From the NCBI RefSeq assembly GCF_014648175.1, contig NZ_BMQP01000026.1, positions 1 to 64,000 on the forward strand: a stretch of 64,000 nt of DNA, in the 5' to 3' direction. The notes beneath the pieces were generated by a model. The model did no database searches. It was not told the origin of the DNA and saw nothing but the letters and a program-made list of their open reading frames with translations. This document shows positions 56,862 to 64,000 of the stretch, piece after piece. The stretch is from Planobispora rosea. GTDB taxonomy: Bacteria; Actinomycetota; Actinomycetes; Streptosporangiales; Streptosporangiaceae. The position numbers and the translations under genes are program-made. How positions within the stretch are numbered: position 1 is the first letter of the stretch; every line of letters starts with the position of its first letter.

Positions 56862-58938
56862 GGACCAGGGGCGCGAGGTCGGCCCGTGGCAGCACACTGC
56901 GGAGCGCACCTGGGGGGATGGCACCCCGGATCTGTTCGCCCGTCCGGAGCGGCGGGAGATCGATCCGGACGCACGCCAGTTCCGCGAAGAGTCCATCGTC
57001 GCCGACCGCAGCTATCGCCCCCCGCCTGTCAGCGTCGAAGCGCGCGGGCCGCGCCGCGACCTGCTGGTGGAACGCGCGGCCTTGGCCGACATCAACCAGC
57101 TGCCGTCTGAGGACCGGTTACGGGTCGTGCAGCACCTGCAGGCCCTGGCCTGGGATCTGCCCGGCAGCCACGGCCTGCCGGTCCCCGGCCTGCCGACGAT
57201 CGGCCGAAGCTGGCGGGACTCGCCGTTCGCGCTCATCACCCGCGGCCCAGACGATCAGCAGCGGGATGTGTTCCAGCGGCGGCTGCGCGCGGCGCTCAGC
57301 CCCGCCCCGCACAACGACATCACCGTCGTCACCCAGGTCGAAGCCGACCTACGCGCGCTGCCCCGCGAGCTGAAGACCCCGGCTCTGCAAGCGATCGATG
57401 CCCTGGCCCAGGCCCCGGCTGAGAAATTGAAGACCCACGAGCGCGTCCATGCCCACGCCGACGGATTGACCGGCAGGGTGCGCCTGCTGCCCCTGGGCGA
57501 GCACCACAGCCTGCTCTACCACCACCAGCCGCCGGCCTGGGGCGCCGGCCCGGCCCCTGCCGAGCTGCCCGACAAGACGCTCGGCGCGTTTTCCGCCCCG
57601 CGCCGCCCGGCCGAGGCCCTGCCCGGCCGCGGCACCGTGCAGCTGCTGGCGGTGTGCGCCAACCGCGCCGAGGACGGCCCGACCGAGTTCGCCCGGCTGG
57701 CCGAACAGCGTGCCACCCCGCTGCCGCACGGGCATCTGATCTACCGCACGGTGGCCGACTACGCCTCCCCCACCGGATGCGAGGCCGTGCAGGTGCTGGC
57801 CGTGCAGACGGGCGCGCGTGTGGATGCCGATGCGCTGGCCCAGCGGGTGGATGCCCTGCAGGCCAGCATCAGCGCCCACCAGCAGCGCACCGGCGCCGCC
57901 GTACGGCTGCCGTATGCCCCCGACGCCGCGGTGGTGCCCGTGGCCAGCCGGCACGCCGCCGATGACGGCACCGCGCCGCAGCGCCCGGCCCGGCTGGCCG
58001 CTCCTGCCGCGGCGGCCACCGAGGGCTTCGACAACAACCTCGCCCGTGCCCTTCCCGCCGGGCGCCGCTGGGACTTCGTCGTGCACCCGCGGGCTGTGGA
58101 GGAGCTGCGCGCGCTGCCTGCACAGGCCAAGGCGGCGGCCTTTCGCCAGCTGCAGGACCTGGCCGTCTACGGTCCCAGCGACCGCGACGTCAAACGCCGC
58201 CCGCCCGGCCAGCCGAGCCCGCCCAGCCCTGCCAGCCTCCAGGCCGCCCGCGACTTCGACCTGTCTGGCTTTCGCCCCCGCTATGTGCCCGGAGACGACG
58301 GCACCCCCACCCACCAGATCATCTACCGGGCCATGCCCCAGCCGCCCATCTCCCGCCAGCGCGGCCGCCGCGACGGCCGGCCCCAGCGCGTCACCGGCGC
58401 CGGCGAACGCATCGCGGTGCCGCTGAGCATCCCCGACCCCGGCAAGAACGCCGACCTGGAAAAGATCCTGGCCTTCCACAAGCCGCCCGCGCCTCTGGAC
58501 GGCAGCCGCGATCCCGACTCGCGCCCGCTCATCGTCATCGCCGCGGTACGGCCCTGGCCCCACGACCCGGACGCGATCGCGGTCGTCGCCGATCGCTCGC
58601 CCAAACTCAACCGGGAATTCCTGGCCAGCAAGCAGGCCCGTCCCCCCCGTGCCGAGCCGGTCGAGCCCGGCCCCGCCTACCAGGTCACCGCCCCGGCCCC
58701 GGCACGCGACAGCGGCACCTTCCAGCAGCAGGCCGAACGCGTAGACGAACTGCGCGAAGCGGAGTGGAAACGCCGAGGCCAGCAACGACCCGGCGGCCCC
58801 GGGCGCCAGCAGGCCGCCACGCGGCGCTCGGCCACCGCCGCGGCGGCCCCGGCGCCGATCCCGCCCCAGCAGCGGCCCACCCCCGCCCCGGCCGTCCCGC
58901 AAGCGCCCACCCGCTCGGCACCCCAGCGCGGACGCTAA
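56854..58938 (+). CDS. 694-aa protein with three apparent RelE/ParE-like folds
   Basis: ATG 56854 overlaps the small upstream gene. Three regions share the RelE-type layout (strand, LP-helix, LxxLA helix, then strands): residues 69-135 (LVERAALADINQLPSEDRLRVVQHLQALA), 154-215 (VVTQVEADLRALPRELKTPALQAIDALAQ, then GRVRLLPLGEHHSLLYHH) and 403-500 (FVVHPRAVEELRALPAQAKAAAFRQLQDLAVYG, then HQIIYRAM). Linkers and the last 90 residues are Pro/Gln-rich. Catalytic competence cannot be judged. A perfect 21-bp terminator follows. Confidence 0.7.
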   Translation: MAEDQGREVGPWQHTAERTWGDGTPDLFARPERREIDPDARQFREESIVADRSYRPPPVSVEARGPRRDLLVERAALADINQLPSEDRLRVVQHLQALAWDLPGSHGLPVPGLPTIGRSWRDSPFALITRGPDDQQRDVFQRRLRAALSPAPHNDITVVTQVEADLRALPRELKTPALQAIDALAQAPAEKLKTHERVHAHADGLTGRVRLLPLGEHHSLLYHHQPPAWGAGPAPAELPDKTLGAFSAPRRPAEALPGRGTVQLLAVCANRAEDGPTEFARLAEQRATPLPHGHLIYRTVADYASPTGCEAVQVLAVQTGARVDADALAQRVDALQASISAHQQRTGAAVRLPYAPDAAVVPVASRHAADDGTAPQRPARLAAPAAAATEGFDNNLARALPAGRRWDFVVHPRAVEELRALPAQAKAAAFRQLQDLAVYGPSDRDVKRRPPGQPSPPSPASLQAARDFDLSGFRPRYVPGDDGTPTHQIIYRAMPQPPISRQRGRRDGRPQRVTGAGERIAVPLSIPDPGKNADLEKILAFHKPPAPLDGSRDPDSRPLIVIAAVRPWPHDPDAIAVVADRSPKLNREFLASKQARPPRAEPVEPGPAYQVTAPAPARDSGTFQQQAERVDELREAEWKRRGQQRPGGPGRQQAATRRSATAAAAPAPIPPQQRPTPAPAVPQAPTRSAPQRGR

Positions 58939-58965
58939 CGATCCGACCACCCACTCCCGTGATCC

Positions 58966-59012
58966 GATCCGGCGGCCGGTGCCCCCTTTTCGGGGGCACC
59001 GGCCGCCGGATC
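58966..59012 (+). terminator. 21-bp perfect terminator hairpin
   Basis: 58966-58986 (GATCCGGCGGCCGGTGCCCCC) pairs perfectly, apart from length conventions, with 58992-59012 around TTTTC. It follows the RelE-like-repeat gene by 27 nt. The stem is very stable; no T-tract follows. Confidence 0.85.
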
Positions 59013-59046
59013 AGGCAAGGAGGCAGGGGGGACGCTGCGGTGGAGG

Positions 59047-59259
59047 GGGTTGTCGTCCCGACTGCTTGCAGGATGCGGCCCCGGCATCGGGCCGCAAGGC
59101 GGGCGGAACCCCCCGCCCGCTCATGATCTTTTGCGCCCTGCGCCGTTGACACCCTCTCCCGGGCGGTGACGGGCGCAAAACATCATGACCGGGCGGCCGC
59201 CCACCATGCCCCCCGAGCCTTCCGGGGCCGCTGCCAGCAGTCGTTCGGGACGACAACCC
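59047..59259. repeat. 213-bp nested inverted repeat upstream of ssb
   Basis: Outer arms 59047-59084 and 59222-59259 are 38 nt each; both carry GGGTTGTCGTCCCGA and GCGGCCCCGG in inverted orientation with small indels. Inner arms 59119-59136 (TCATGATCTTTTGCGCCC) and 59171-59188 pair at 17 of 18 bases. GC-rich segments between also pair (CCGCCCG with CGGGCGG). The apex contains TTGACA. It is a candidate single-strand origin, oriT-like site or complex ssb leader. Confidence 0.8.
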
Positions 59260-59304
59260 ACCGCCACCCCGGCGGTGAACCCGAGAACTGGAAAGGTGCG
59301 CATC

Positions 59305-59829
59305 ATGGCCGCTGGAGACACCTCGATCACCATCGTCGGCAACCTCGTCGACAACCCGGAGCTGCGCTTCACCCCCTCGGGGCAGGCGGTGGCCCGCTTC
59401 CGCGTCGCATCCACTTCGCGCTTCCTGGACAAGACCACCAACAAGTGGGAGGACGGCGACAGCCTGTTTTTGACCTGCAACGTCTGGCGGCAGCAGGCCG
59501 AAAACGCGGCCGAGACCCTGCAGCGCGGCATGCGGGTCATCGTCTCGGGCCGTCTCAAGCAGCGCTCGTATGAGACCAAGGAAGGCGACAAGCGCACCGT
59601 CTACGAGGTCGAGGTCGACGAGGTCGGTGTCTCGCTCCGTAACGCCACCGCCAAGGTTAACAAGACCGTCCGCCAGGGCGGCAGCTTCGGCCCGCCGGAG
59701 TGGAACGCCGCCACCCCGCAGCGGCCGTCGGCCGCCCCGGCCGGTGAGGCTCCGGCCGAGGACCCGTGGGCCACGGGCAGCAGCGCCGTCGCAGGGCCGG
59801 ACGACTTCAGCGACCAGCCGCCGTTCTAA
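59305..59829 (+). CDS. ssb: Single-stranded DNA-binding protein
   Basis: 174 aa; GGAAAGG precedes ATG 59305. The OB fold runs over residues 1-115 (ITIVGNLVDNPELRFTPSGQAVARFRVAS; FLTCNVWRQQAENAAETLQRGMRVIVSGRL; YEVEVDEVGVSLR). A Pro-rich linker leads to the acidic tip DDFSDQPPF, matching the usual DDxPF interaction peptide. An accessory SSB supports replication or transfer of the element. A strong terminator follows. Confidence 0.95.
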   Translation: MAAGDTSITIVGNLVDNPELRFTPSGQAVARFRVASTSRFLDKTTNKWEDGDSLFLTCNVWRQQAENAAETLQRGMRVIVSGRLKQRSYETKEGDKRTVYEVEVDEVGVSLRNATAKVNKTVRQGGSFGPPEWNAATPQRPSAAPAGEAPAEDPWATGSSAVAGPDDFSDQPPF

Positions 59830-59833
59830 GCCC

Positions 59834-59870
59834 GCGGCCCTGCCCCTGAAGGGGCAGGGCCGCGCTTGTT
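59834..59870 (+). terminator. Intrinsic terminator after ssb
   Basis: GCGGCCCTGCCCCT (59834-59847) pairs with AGGGGCAGGGCCGC (59850-59863), loop GA, followed by GCTTGTTT. Confidence 0.85.
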
Positions 59871-59962
59871 TCACCCCCGATCAAGGGCTGTGCCGCAGAT
59901 CCCTCCGGTACAGCCCTTTTGCCATGTCGCCTGCTGGCCACCGTTGATCTGCTGGAGTCGCC

Positions 59963-60571
59963 ATGACCTTCCGCCCCCCACCTGCGCGTGAACAGTGCAT
60001 CACCGCGCTGTCGCAGTTGGCCGCCCTGCTGCAGACCTGCCCCGACCTGCCCGCCCCGGCCTGCATCATCGTCACCCTGCCCTGCCGGAGCGTCGTCGAC
60101 GCCGTCGCCGCCACGCTGGAGGAGCGCGGACTGGGCTACCTCGATTACCCCACCGCGAGCGGCCGGGCGATCACCGTCTACCGCGAAGGCGGCTTCGCCA
60201 TCCGCTGGCAGTCCCCGCCCGATCACCGCCTCATCGCCGACGCCGTCGCGCCCGCCGCCTGCACCGACGGACCGGGCAACTGCCCTCCGGCCCCGCCCTT
60301 CGACGGCGCCGGTCTGTTCTGGGACAACTGCGACAACTACGCCATCACCACCAGTGTGGAAGCCGACGGTAGCGGTCTGTCCAGCAAGGACCTGCACTGC
60401 TGCAGCGAGTTCGGTGACGTCACCGGCGCCAGTGTCCTGATCGCGATCTCCAAGGGCGGCCGCTGGCAATGGCAGTGCATCGGCTGCCGAAAGGAGATCA
60501 CGAGCTTCGGCCACTGTGATCCCTGCGCGCAAAACGATTCCTGGCTGAGCACCCCACCCCCACCCCAGTAA
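59963..60571 (+). CDS. Hypothetical protein with C-terminal zinc-ribbon-like cysteines
   Basis: 202 aa; GGAG upstream of ATG 59963. The N-terminal 100 residues are alpha/beta (ACIIVTLPCRSVVDAVAATLEERGLGYLDY). The C-terminal 80 residues hold DNCDNYAIT, HCCSEFG, and WQCIGCRKEITSFGHCDPC, a likely zinc ribbon. No family is recognised. It lies between ssb and the right-end operon. Confidence 0.7.
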   Translation: MTFRPPPAREQCITALSQLAALLQTCPDLPAPACIIVTLPCRSVVDAVAATLEERGLGYLDYPTASGRAITVYREGGFAIRWQSPPDHRLIADAVAPAACTDGPGNCPPAPPFDGAGLFWDNCDNYAITTSVEADGSGLSSKDLHCCSEFGDVTGASVLIAISKGGRWQWQCIGCRKEITSFGHCDPCAQNDSWLSTPPPPQ

Positions 60572-60910
60572 CCGCAGATCACGCTCTGCCCCTTCACCCG
60601 CTGGCAGCCCGGATCCGCAAGGGCTTTTCCCTGGAGACCGGGCCGCCAGCGCGGCGCGTTGCCCGCGCTGACAGCCTGCTCCCCTGCCACCGTCCAGTGC
60701 GCAGCCCCGGCGCCGAAGGAACACGGCGGGCCACCCTAGCCCGTCGTACCGCTAGCTATCGCCTATGGGCGTCGTTTCGGAATCCGCCCTCCACCCTCGG
60801 TCACCTCGCTTGACGGACGTGCCCTGGTCACCCGGCATCGCCTGGGACCAGGAACCGGCCTATCGCTCACGGACACGTTACCCCGCCGACCTTTCCCCGG
60901 AGGATTTCGC
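60572..60910. other. Intergenic region before the right-end operon
   Basis: 339 nt. Short frames on both strands look non-coding. CTAGC/GCTAG repeats occur near 60737-60755. CGGAGGA at 60899-60905 is the ribosome-binding site of the next gene. It should hold the operon promoter, but no clear -35/-10 pair is seen. Confidence 0.45.
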
Positions 60911-61747
60911 ATGAACACCACCGTGGTCACCCACCCTCTGCTCAACCAGATCGCCCGGCTGCGCCCGGTACCGGCCGCCACGCTCGATCTGATGCGCCAG
61001 GAGGCGCTGAACACTCCCACCCCCGGCGTCATCTCCTACAGCGACTACCAGTCCGGCGGCTGGTGGACCGCCTCCCTGCTGAATCATTCGGGCGACCCGC
61101 ACGACACCATCATCGGCGACGGCACCCCGCAGCCCACCACGTTGCTGGAGCACATGCCCACCACCGCCGCATTCCTGCGCGAGCTGGGCCTGCGGTACAT
61201 GTACGTGCGGCTGGCCCGGCTGGAGCCCAACGGCTGGCTGTGGGAACACCGCGACTACGCCGAGCTCACCGATGTGCCCCGCCACCGCCTGCACATCCCG
61301 CTGGCCACCAACGCCTCCGCGGTGCTGGTGACCGCCGGAGCCCGGGTGCACATGCGCACCGGCTGGCTGTGGCGCCTGACCCCCACCGTCGCCCACGGCG
61401 TGTGCAACGAGCTGGGTCCTGAGCGGCTGCACCTGATCGCCGACGTCTACGTCGATGACGCCTACCGCGCCCTGGCCGAGCACCCCGATCTGGACCTGGA
61501 TGACATCACCGAGCTGACGCCGCTGTCCGAGCAGGCATGCCAGCAGGCCCTGAGCCAAGCGGCCGACCTAGCCCGGCTGGGCTTTGTCCGCGCGGCCGAG
61601 CAGCACCTGCTGCGCCTGTACTACCGCCACGCGCTGCCCGAAGGCGGCGCCTACGACCTCATCGCCCAGATGCACCAGGTGCTCGGTGATGAGGCGCGCG
61701 CCGAGCGCTGGCGCCGCGACAAGACCATCCTGCTGGCCCGCGACTGA
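60911..61747 (+). CDS. Aspartyl/asparaginyl beta-hydroxylase-like 2OG-Fe(II) oxygenase
   Basis: 278 aa; GGAGGA 6 nt before ATG 60911. WLWEHRDYAEL provides the HxD pair (H-R-D), RLHIPLATN follows, and TPTVAHGVCNELGPERLHLIADVY supplies the distal His and the Arg that binds 2-oxoglutarate, all features of the AspH/PF05118 jelly-roll. The last 80 residues are a helical extension. It would hydroxylate a peptide, amino acid or small metabolite. It heads an operon of nucleotide-related enzymes, so a small-molecule substrate is plausible (inference). Confidence 0.82.
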   Translation: MNTTVVTHPLLNQIARLRPVPAATLDLMRQEALNTPTPGVISYSDYQSGGWWTASLLNHSGDPHDTIIGDGTPQPTTLLEHMPTTAAFLRELGLRYMYVRLARLEPNGWLWEHRDYAELTDVPRHRLHIPLATNASAVLVTAGARVHMRTGWLWRLTPTVAHGVCNELGPERLHLIADVYVDDAYRALAEHPDLDLDDITELTPLSEQACQQALSQAADLARLGFVRAAEQHLLRLYYRHALPEGGAYDLIAQMHQVLGDEARAERWRRDKTILLARD

Positions 61748-61780
61748 CCCGCCCACTGTTGCCTGAACGGAGAGGACCCG

Positions 61781-62653
61781 ATGACCACCATCACCTTGGA
61801 CCAGCTCGCCCACGACAACCGGCCCACCCAGTTCGCCCTGCTGAACGAGCTGGTTGAGCTGTTTACCGGCAGCCCGGCCATCACCCACCTGCTCGTGCGC
61901 GGCTCGCTGGCCAGCGGCACCTCCGACCGACTGTCCGACATCGACCTGGTGGTCGGCGTGCACGATCGGCAGCTGCCGCTGCTGGCCGAGAACCTGGATG
62001 CGCTGCTGAGCAGCAGCCTCGGCACCCTGCTGCCGGGCTGGCCTGACACCATCGTGGCCGCCCTGGGCGGCTGTGGCTGGGTCTACCTCATCCCGCACAG
62101 CGGCCACCTGCTGCAGCTCGATCTCTACCTGGCCCCCAGCACCGCGATCGCGTCCCTGCAGCAGCGCACCGGCGCCCGCCTGCTGCTGCAGCGCGACGGC
62201 GCCCCCTGCACCGCCGCCGACACCCGCGCCAGCACCACCTACCTGCGCGCGGCCGCCACCAGCTCACCTGATGCCCGCACCCTGCTGGTGCAGTCCCTCA
62301 TCATCCACGCGATGCTGCGCAAGCGGCTGCTGCGCAACCAGCCGTTCATCGCCTATGACCTGCTGGGCCAGCTGCACACCACCCTCAGGGATCTGATCAA
62401 GATCACGCTGGCCCCGCAATCGCGCCACCACGGCTGGTATCACCTGCCCGATGAGGTCGGTCGCTCCCCGCTGGGCCGAGGTTGCCTGGCCGAGCTGGAA
62501 GCCGCCCTGGCCGAGCCGTCCATCCCCACCCGCGCCCAGGCCGATGCCACCGTCGAGCGCATCTGGCGCCTGGCCGCCGACCTCGTCCCGCACGCGGTCG
62601 CCGCGCTGGCCGAGGCCCACGCCAGTTACCTCACTTACCAGGAGTTAGCGTGA
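61781..62653 (+). CDS. Nucleotidyltransferase-fold protein (aminoglycoside/lincosamide NTase-like)
   Basis: 290 aa; CGGAGAGG precedes ATG 61781. VRGSLASGTSDRLSDIDLVVGV carries the GS...DxD signature of pol-beta NTases, and LLQLDLYLAP supplies the third acid. The helical C-terminal half (SLIIHAMLRKRLLRNQPFIAYDLLGQLHTTL) fits the nucleotidyltransferase substrate domain. It could adenylylate an antibiotic (resistance) or a pathway intermediate. The stop overlaps the next GTG. Confidence 0.85.
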   Translation: MTTITLDQLAHDNRPTQFALLNELVELFTGSPAITHLLVRGSLASGTSDRLSDIDLVVGVHDRQLPLLAENLDALLSSSLGTLLPGWPDTIVAALGGCGWVYLIPHSGHLLQLDLYLAPSTAIASLQQRTGARLLLQRDGAPCTAADTRASTTYLRAAATSSPDARTLLVQSLIIHAMLRKRLLRNQPFIAYDLLGQLHTTLRDLIKITLAPQSRHHGWYHLPDEVGRSPLGRGCLAELEAALAEPSIPTRAQADATVERIWRLAADLVPHAVAALAEAHASYLTYQELA

Positions 62654-63204
62654 GCAGCTTTTCTCGTCGTGCCGCCTTCTTCGGCGGCGTGATCCCCGGC
62701 GCGGGCGAAGAAGACCTCGCCCGCGCCGCGGGCGCGATCTTGGCCCGGGCCGGCTACCAGCTGCTGCACGGTGGCTACAACGGTGCCATGGAGGCCGCCG
62801 CCGCCGGCGCGGCCGCGCACGGCGCCCCCATCACCGCCATCACCCTGGCGGGCAAAGCCGAATGGGGCCCGCTCAACCCCTATGTCACCGCCACCTTCTA
62901 CGCCTCCGACCAGGGCAGCCGCCTCAACGCTTTCCTTGAGCACACCGATCTGGTCATCGCCATGGGCGGCGGGGTCGGCACCTTGCACGAGCTGACCGCC
63001 GCCTTGTGGTACGCCGGAAACATCCGATCGATCCCGGTGTGGCTACTGGGCCCCAGCGCCTGCCGCCTGGAGGCCTTCTTGCGCACCGAGCACTGGCTGA
63101 TCGAAACCCCCACCCGGCCGCTGGGCTTCCTGCGCACGGTGCCCGATGCCGGTGCGCTTGAGGCCGACCTGGCTGCGCTGACGACGTCGCAGCGGTGGCG
63201 ATGA
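62650..63204 (+). CDS. LOG-family (lysine-decarboxylase-like) phosphoribohydrolase candidate
   Basis: 184 aa; CAGGAG 5 nt before GTG 62650, which overlaps the previous TGA. LLHGGYNGAMEAAAAGA corresponds to the GGGxxGLMGxxA loop, and VIAMGGGVGTLHELTAAL to PGGxGTxxE, the LOG/SLOG signature. Family members release free bases from nucleoside 5'-monophosphates, as in cytokinin activation. Next to a PRTase, it may make or break an N-glycosidic bond. Confidence 0.85.
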   Translation: MSSFSRRAAFFGGVIPGAGEEDLARAAGAILARAGYQLLHGGYNGAMEAAAAGAAAHGAPITAITLAGKAEWGPLNPYVTATFYASDQGSRLNAFLEHTDLVIAMGGGVGTLHELTAALWYAGNIRSIPVWLLGPSACRLEAFLRTEHWLIETPTRPLGFLRTVPDAGALEADLAALTTSQRWR

Positions 63205-63746
63205 GCACCCGGCCCCCCGACCCGCAGGGGTCCTACCGCGCCCGCCTGGCCCAGGCCGCCTACCGGCCCGGCCCCTATCAGCTGTCCGACGGCACGGTAT
63301 TGCCGCACTACTTCGACCCGTTCCTGCTCACCAGCGATCCGCAGCTGCTGCGGCTGACCGCGAACCGGATGGCCGCGCTGCTGCCTTCGGACACCCAGGT
63401 GCTGGCCGCGCCCGTGCTGGCCGCAGTGGCCCTGGCCACCGCGGTCTCGACCCTCACCGATCTGCCAGTCAGCTACATCCGCTCCCAGCCCAAGGCCTAC
63501 GGCAGCCGCCGTCAGCTGGAGGGCGCCGACCCCGTCGGCCGCTACGTGGCCATCATCGATGACACCCTGCGCTCCGGCCGCAGCCTGCTGCACACCGCGC
63601 AGCTGCTGCGCGGGGTCGGCGCCCAGGTACACACCGCGGTATGCGTGCTGGATCGCGGTCTGGACGGCCTTCGTCTGTTGGCCGCCGCAGGCATCACCGT
63701 GCACGCCCTGATTGATGAGCCCATCCTCCCGCAGCAGGCGCCCTGA
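63201..63746 (+). CDS. Orotate-phosphoribosyltransferase-like protein
   Basis: 181 aa; ATG 63201 overlaps the previous TGA (ATGA). LPHYFDPFLLTSDPQLL, SYIRSQPKAYGSRRQLEG (the KxYG region of OPRT) and the PRPP motif VAIIDDTLRSGRS are visible. It would attach a base to PRPP. Besides salvage, a specialised nucleoside pathway is possible given the neighbours. Confidence 0.88.
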   Translation: MSTRPPDPQGSYRARLAQAAYRPGPYQLSDGTVLPHYFDPFLLTSDPQLLRLTANRMAALLPSDTQVLAAPVLAAVALATAVSTLTDLPVSYIRSQPKAYGSRRQLEGADPVGRYVAIIDDTLRSGRSLLHTAQLLRGVGAQVHTAVCVLDRGLDGLRLLAAAGITVHALIDEPILPQQAP

Positions 63747-64000
63747 TGCGCCCGGCTGCGCTGTTGGACCTCGACGGCGTGCTGCTGGACTCGGCGGCCG
63801 CGCACCGCAATACCCTGGCGGCCGTGGCCACCTGTGCCACCGGCCAGAGGGTGACCGCGGCCGACCTGCCCGCCGATGCGCTGGCCCGGCCACGATGTGC
63901 GGTCTTGGCCGAGCTCGGCGTCGATGACCCCGACCAGGCGTGTGAACGCTGGTGGGATGCGGCCCTGGCTGCCGCCTCCCAGCGCAGCCGTCTGTTTCCC
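63746..64000 (+). CDS. HAD-family phosphatase, 5' part (runs off the window)
   Basis: ATG 63746 overlaps the PRTase stop by one base. LLDLDGVLLDS is HAD motif I with both catalytic aspartates, followed by the start of a cap domain (HRNTLAAVATCATG; ADLPADALAR). The remaining motifs lie beyond 64000. In this operon it could dephosphorylate a nucleotide or sugar phosphate. Confidence 0.85.
   Translation, partial: MRPAALLDLDGVLLDSAAAHRNTLAAVATCATGQRVTAADLPADALARPRCAVLAELGVDDPDQACERWWDAALAAASQRSRLFP

Overview
The window is uniformly high-GC DNA from a filamentous, sporulating actinomycete. Codon use, two SsgA-like proteins, a WhiB-like regulator and an RsbW-type anti-sigma kinase point to Streptosporangiales/Streptomycetales. 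It reads as accessory DNA, most likely part of a large conjugative plasmid or an integrative element. The reasons are a parB-parA partition locus with several parS-like palindromes, an FtsK/TraB-type DNA translocase inside a long run of tightly coupled small genes, a Rep-like winged-helix gene, a plasmid-type ssb, a large serine recombinase, two toxin-antitoxin-like loci, and no ribosomal or core housekeeping genes.

Layout. 1-3.3 kb: two long inverted repeats and three genes of unknown function. 3.4-7.7 kb: a GntR repressor divergent from an operon of DNA glycosylase, radical SAM enzyme, thymidylate-kinase-like protein and NUDIX hydrolase. 7.9-9.5 kb: serine recombinase with a HicB-like partner. 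9.8-13.6 kb: unknown genes with an HTH protein and a decayed ParB-like pseudogene. 13.7-21.9 kb: a minus-strand operon of an ATP-grasp-like protein, two GNAT/FemAB-like acyltransferases, an MFS exporter, a PmtA-like methyltransferase, an MBL-fold hydrolase and a lipoprotein; this is a candidate small-molecule pathway. 22.3-26.2 kb: two exported proteins and a diverged tandem duplication fusing pieces of a secreted protein and ParA. 25.9-29.5 kb: partition locus. 29.6-34.1 kb: small regulators, a VapBC-like pair, a PP2C-like protein with an HTH partner, and complex inverted repeats.

34.2-51.7 kb is the transfer and maintenance backbone, nearly all on the plus strand with ATGA/GTGA overlaps: WhiB, a papain-like-fold candidate, SsgA-like protein, a repeat-rich membrane protein, RsbW-like kinase, an extraordinary Lys/Arg/Trp-rich protein, the TraB/FtsK translocase, a RapZ-C-domain membrane protein, a Pycsar-effector-like membrane protein and a DUF5131 radical-SAM-like protein. 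51.9-59.8 kb: DUF1643 protein, a frameshifted Rep-like gene, a second GntR regulator divergent from a second SsgA-like gene, a protein with three apparent RelE-like folds, a 213-bp nested inverted repeat and ssb. 60.9-64.0 kb: an operon of 2OG oxygenase, nucleotidyltransferase, LOG-family protein, orotate-PRTase-like protein and HAD phosphatase, running off the end.

Together the left and right arms carry nucleotide- and base-handling enzymes around a conjugation and partition core. Families were recognised by eye from motifs; no database search was possible, and functions without a named motif are inference. Base coordinates of short sites may be off by one in places.
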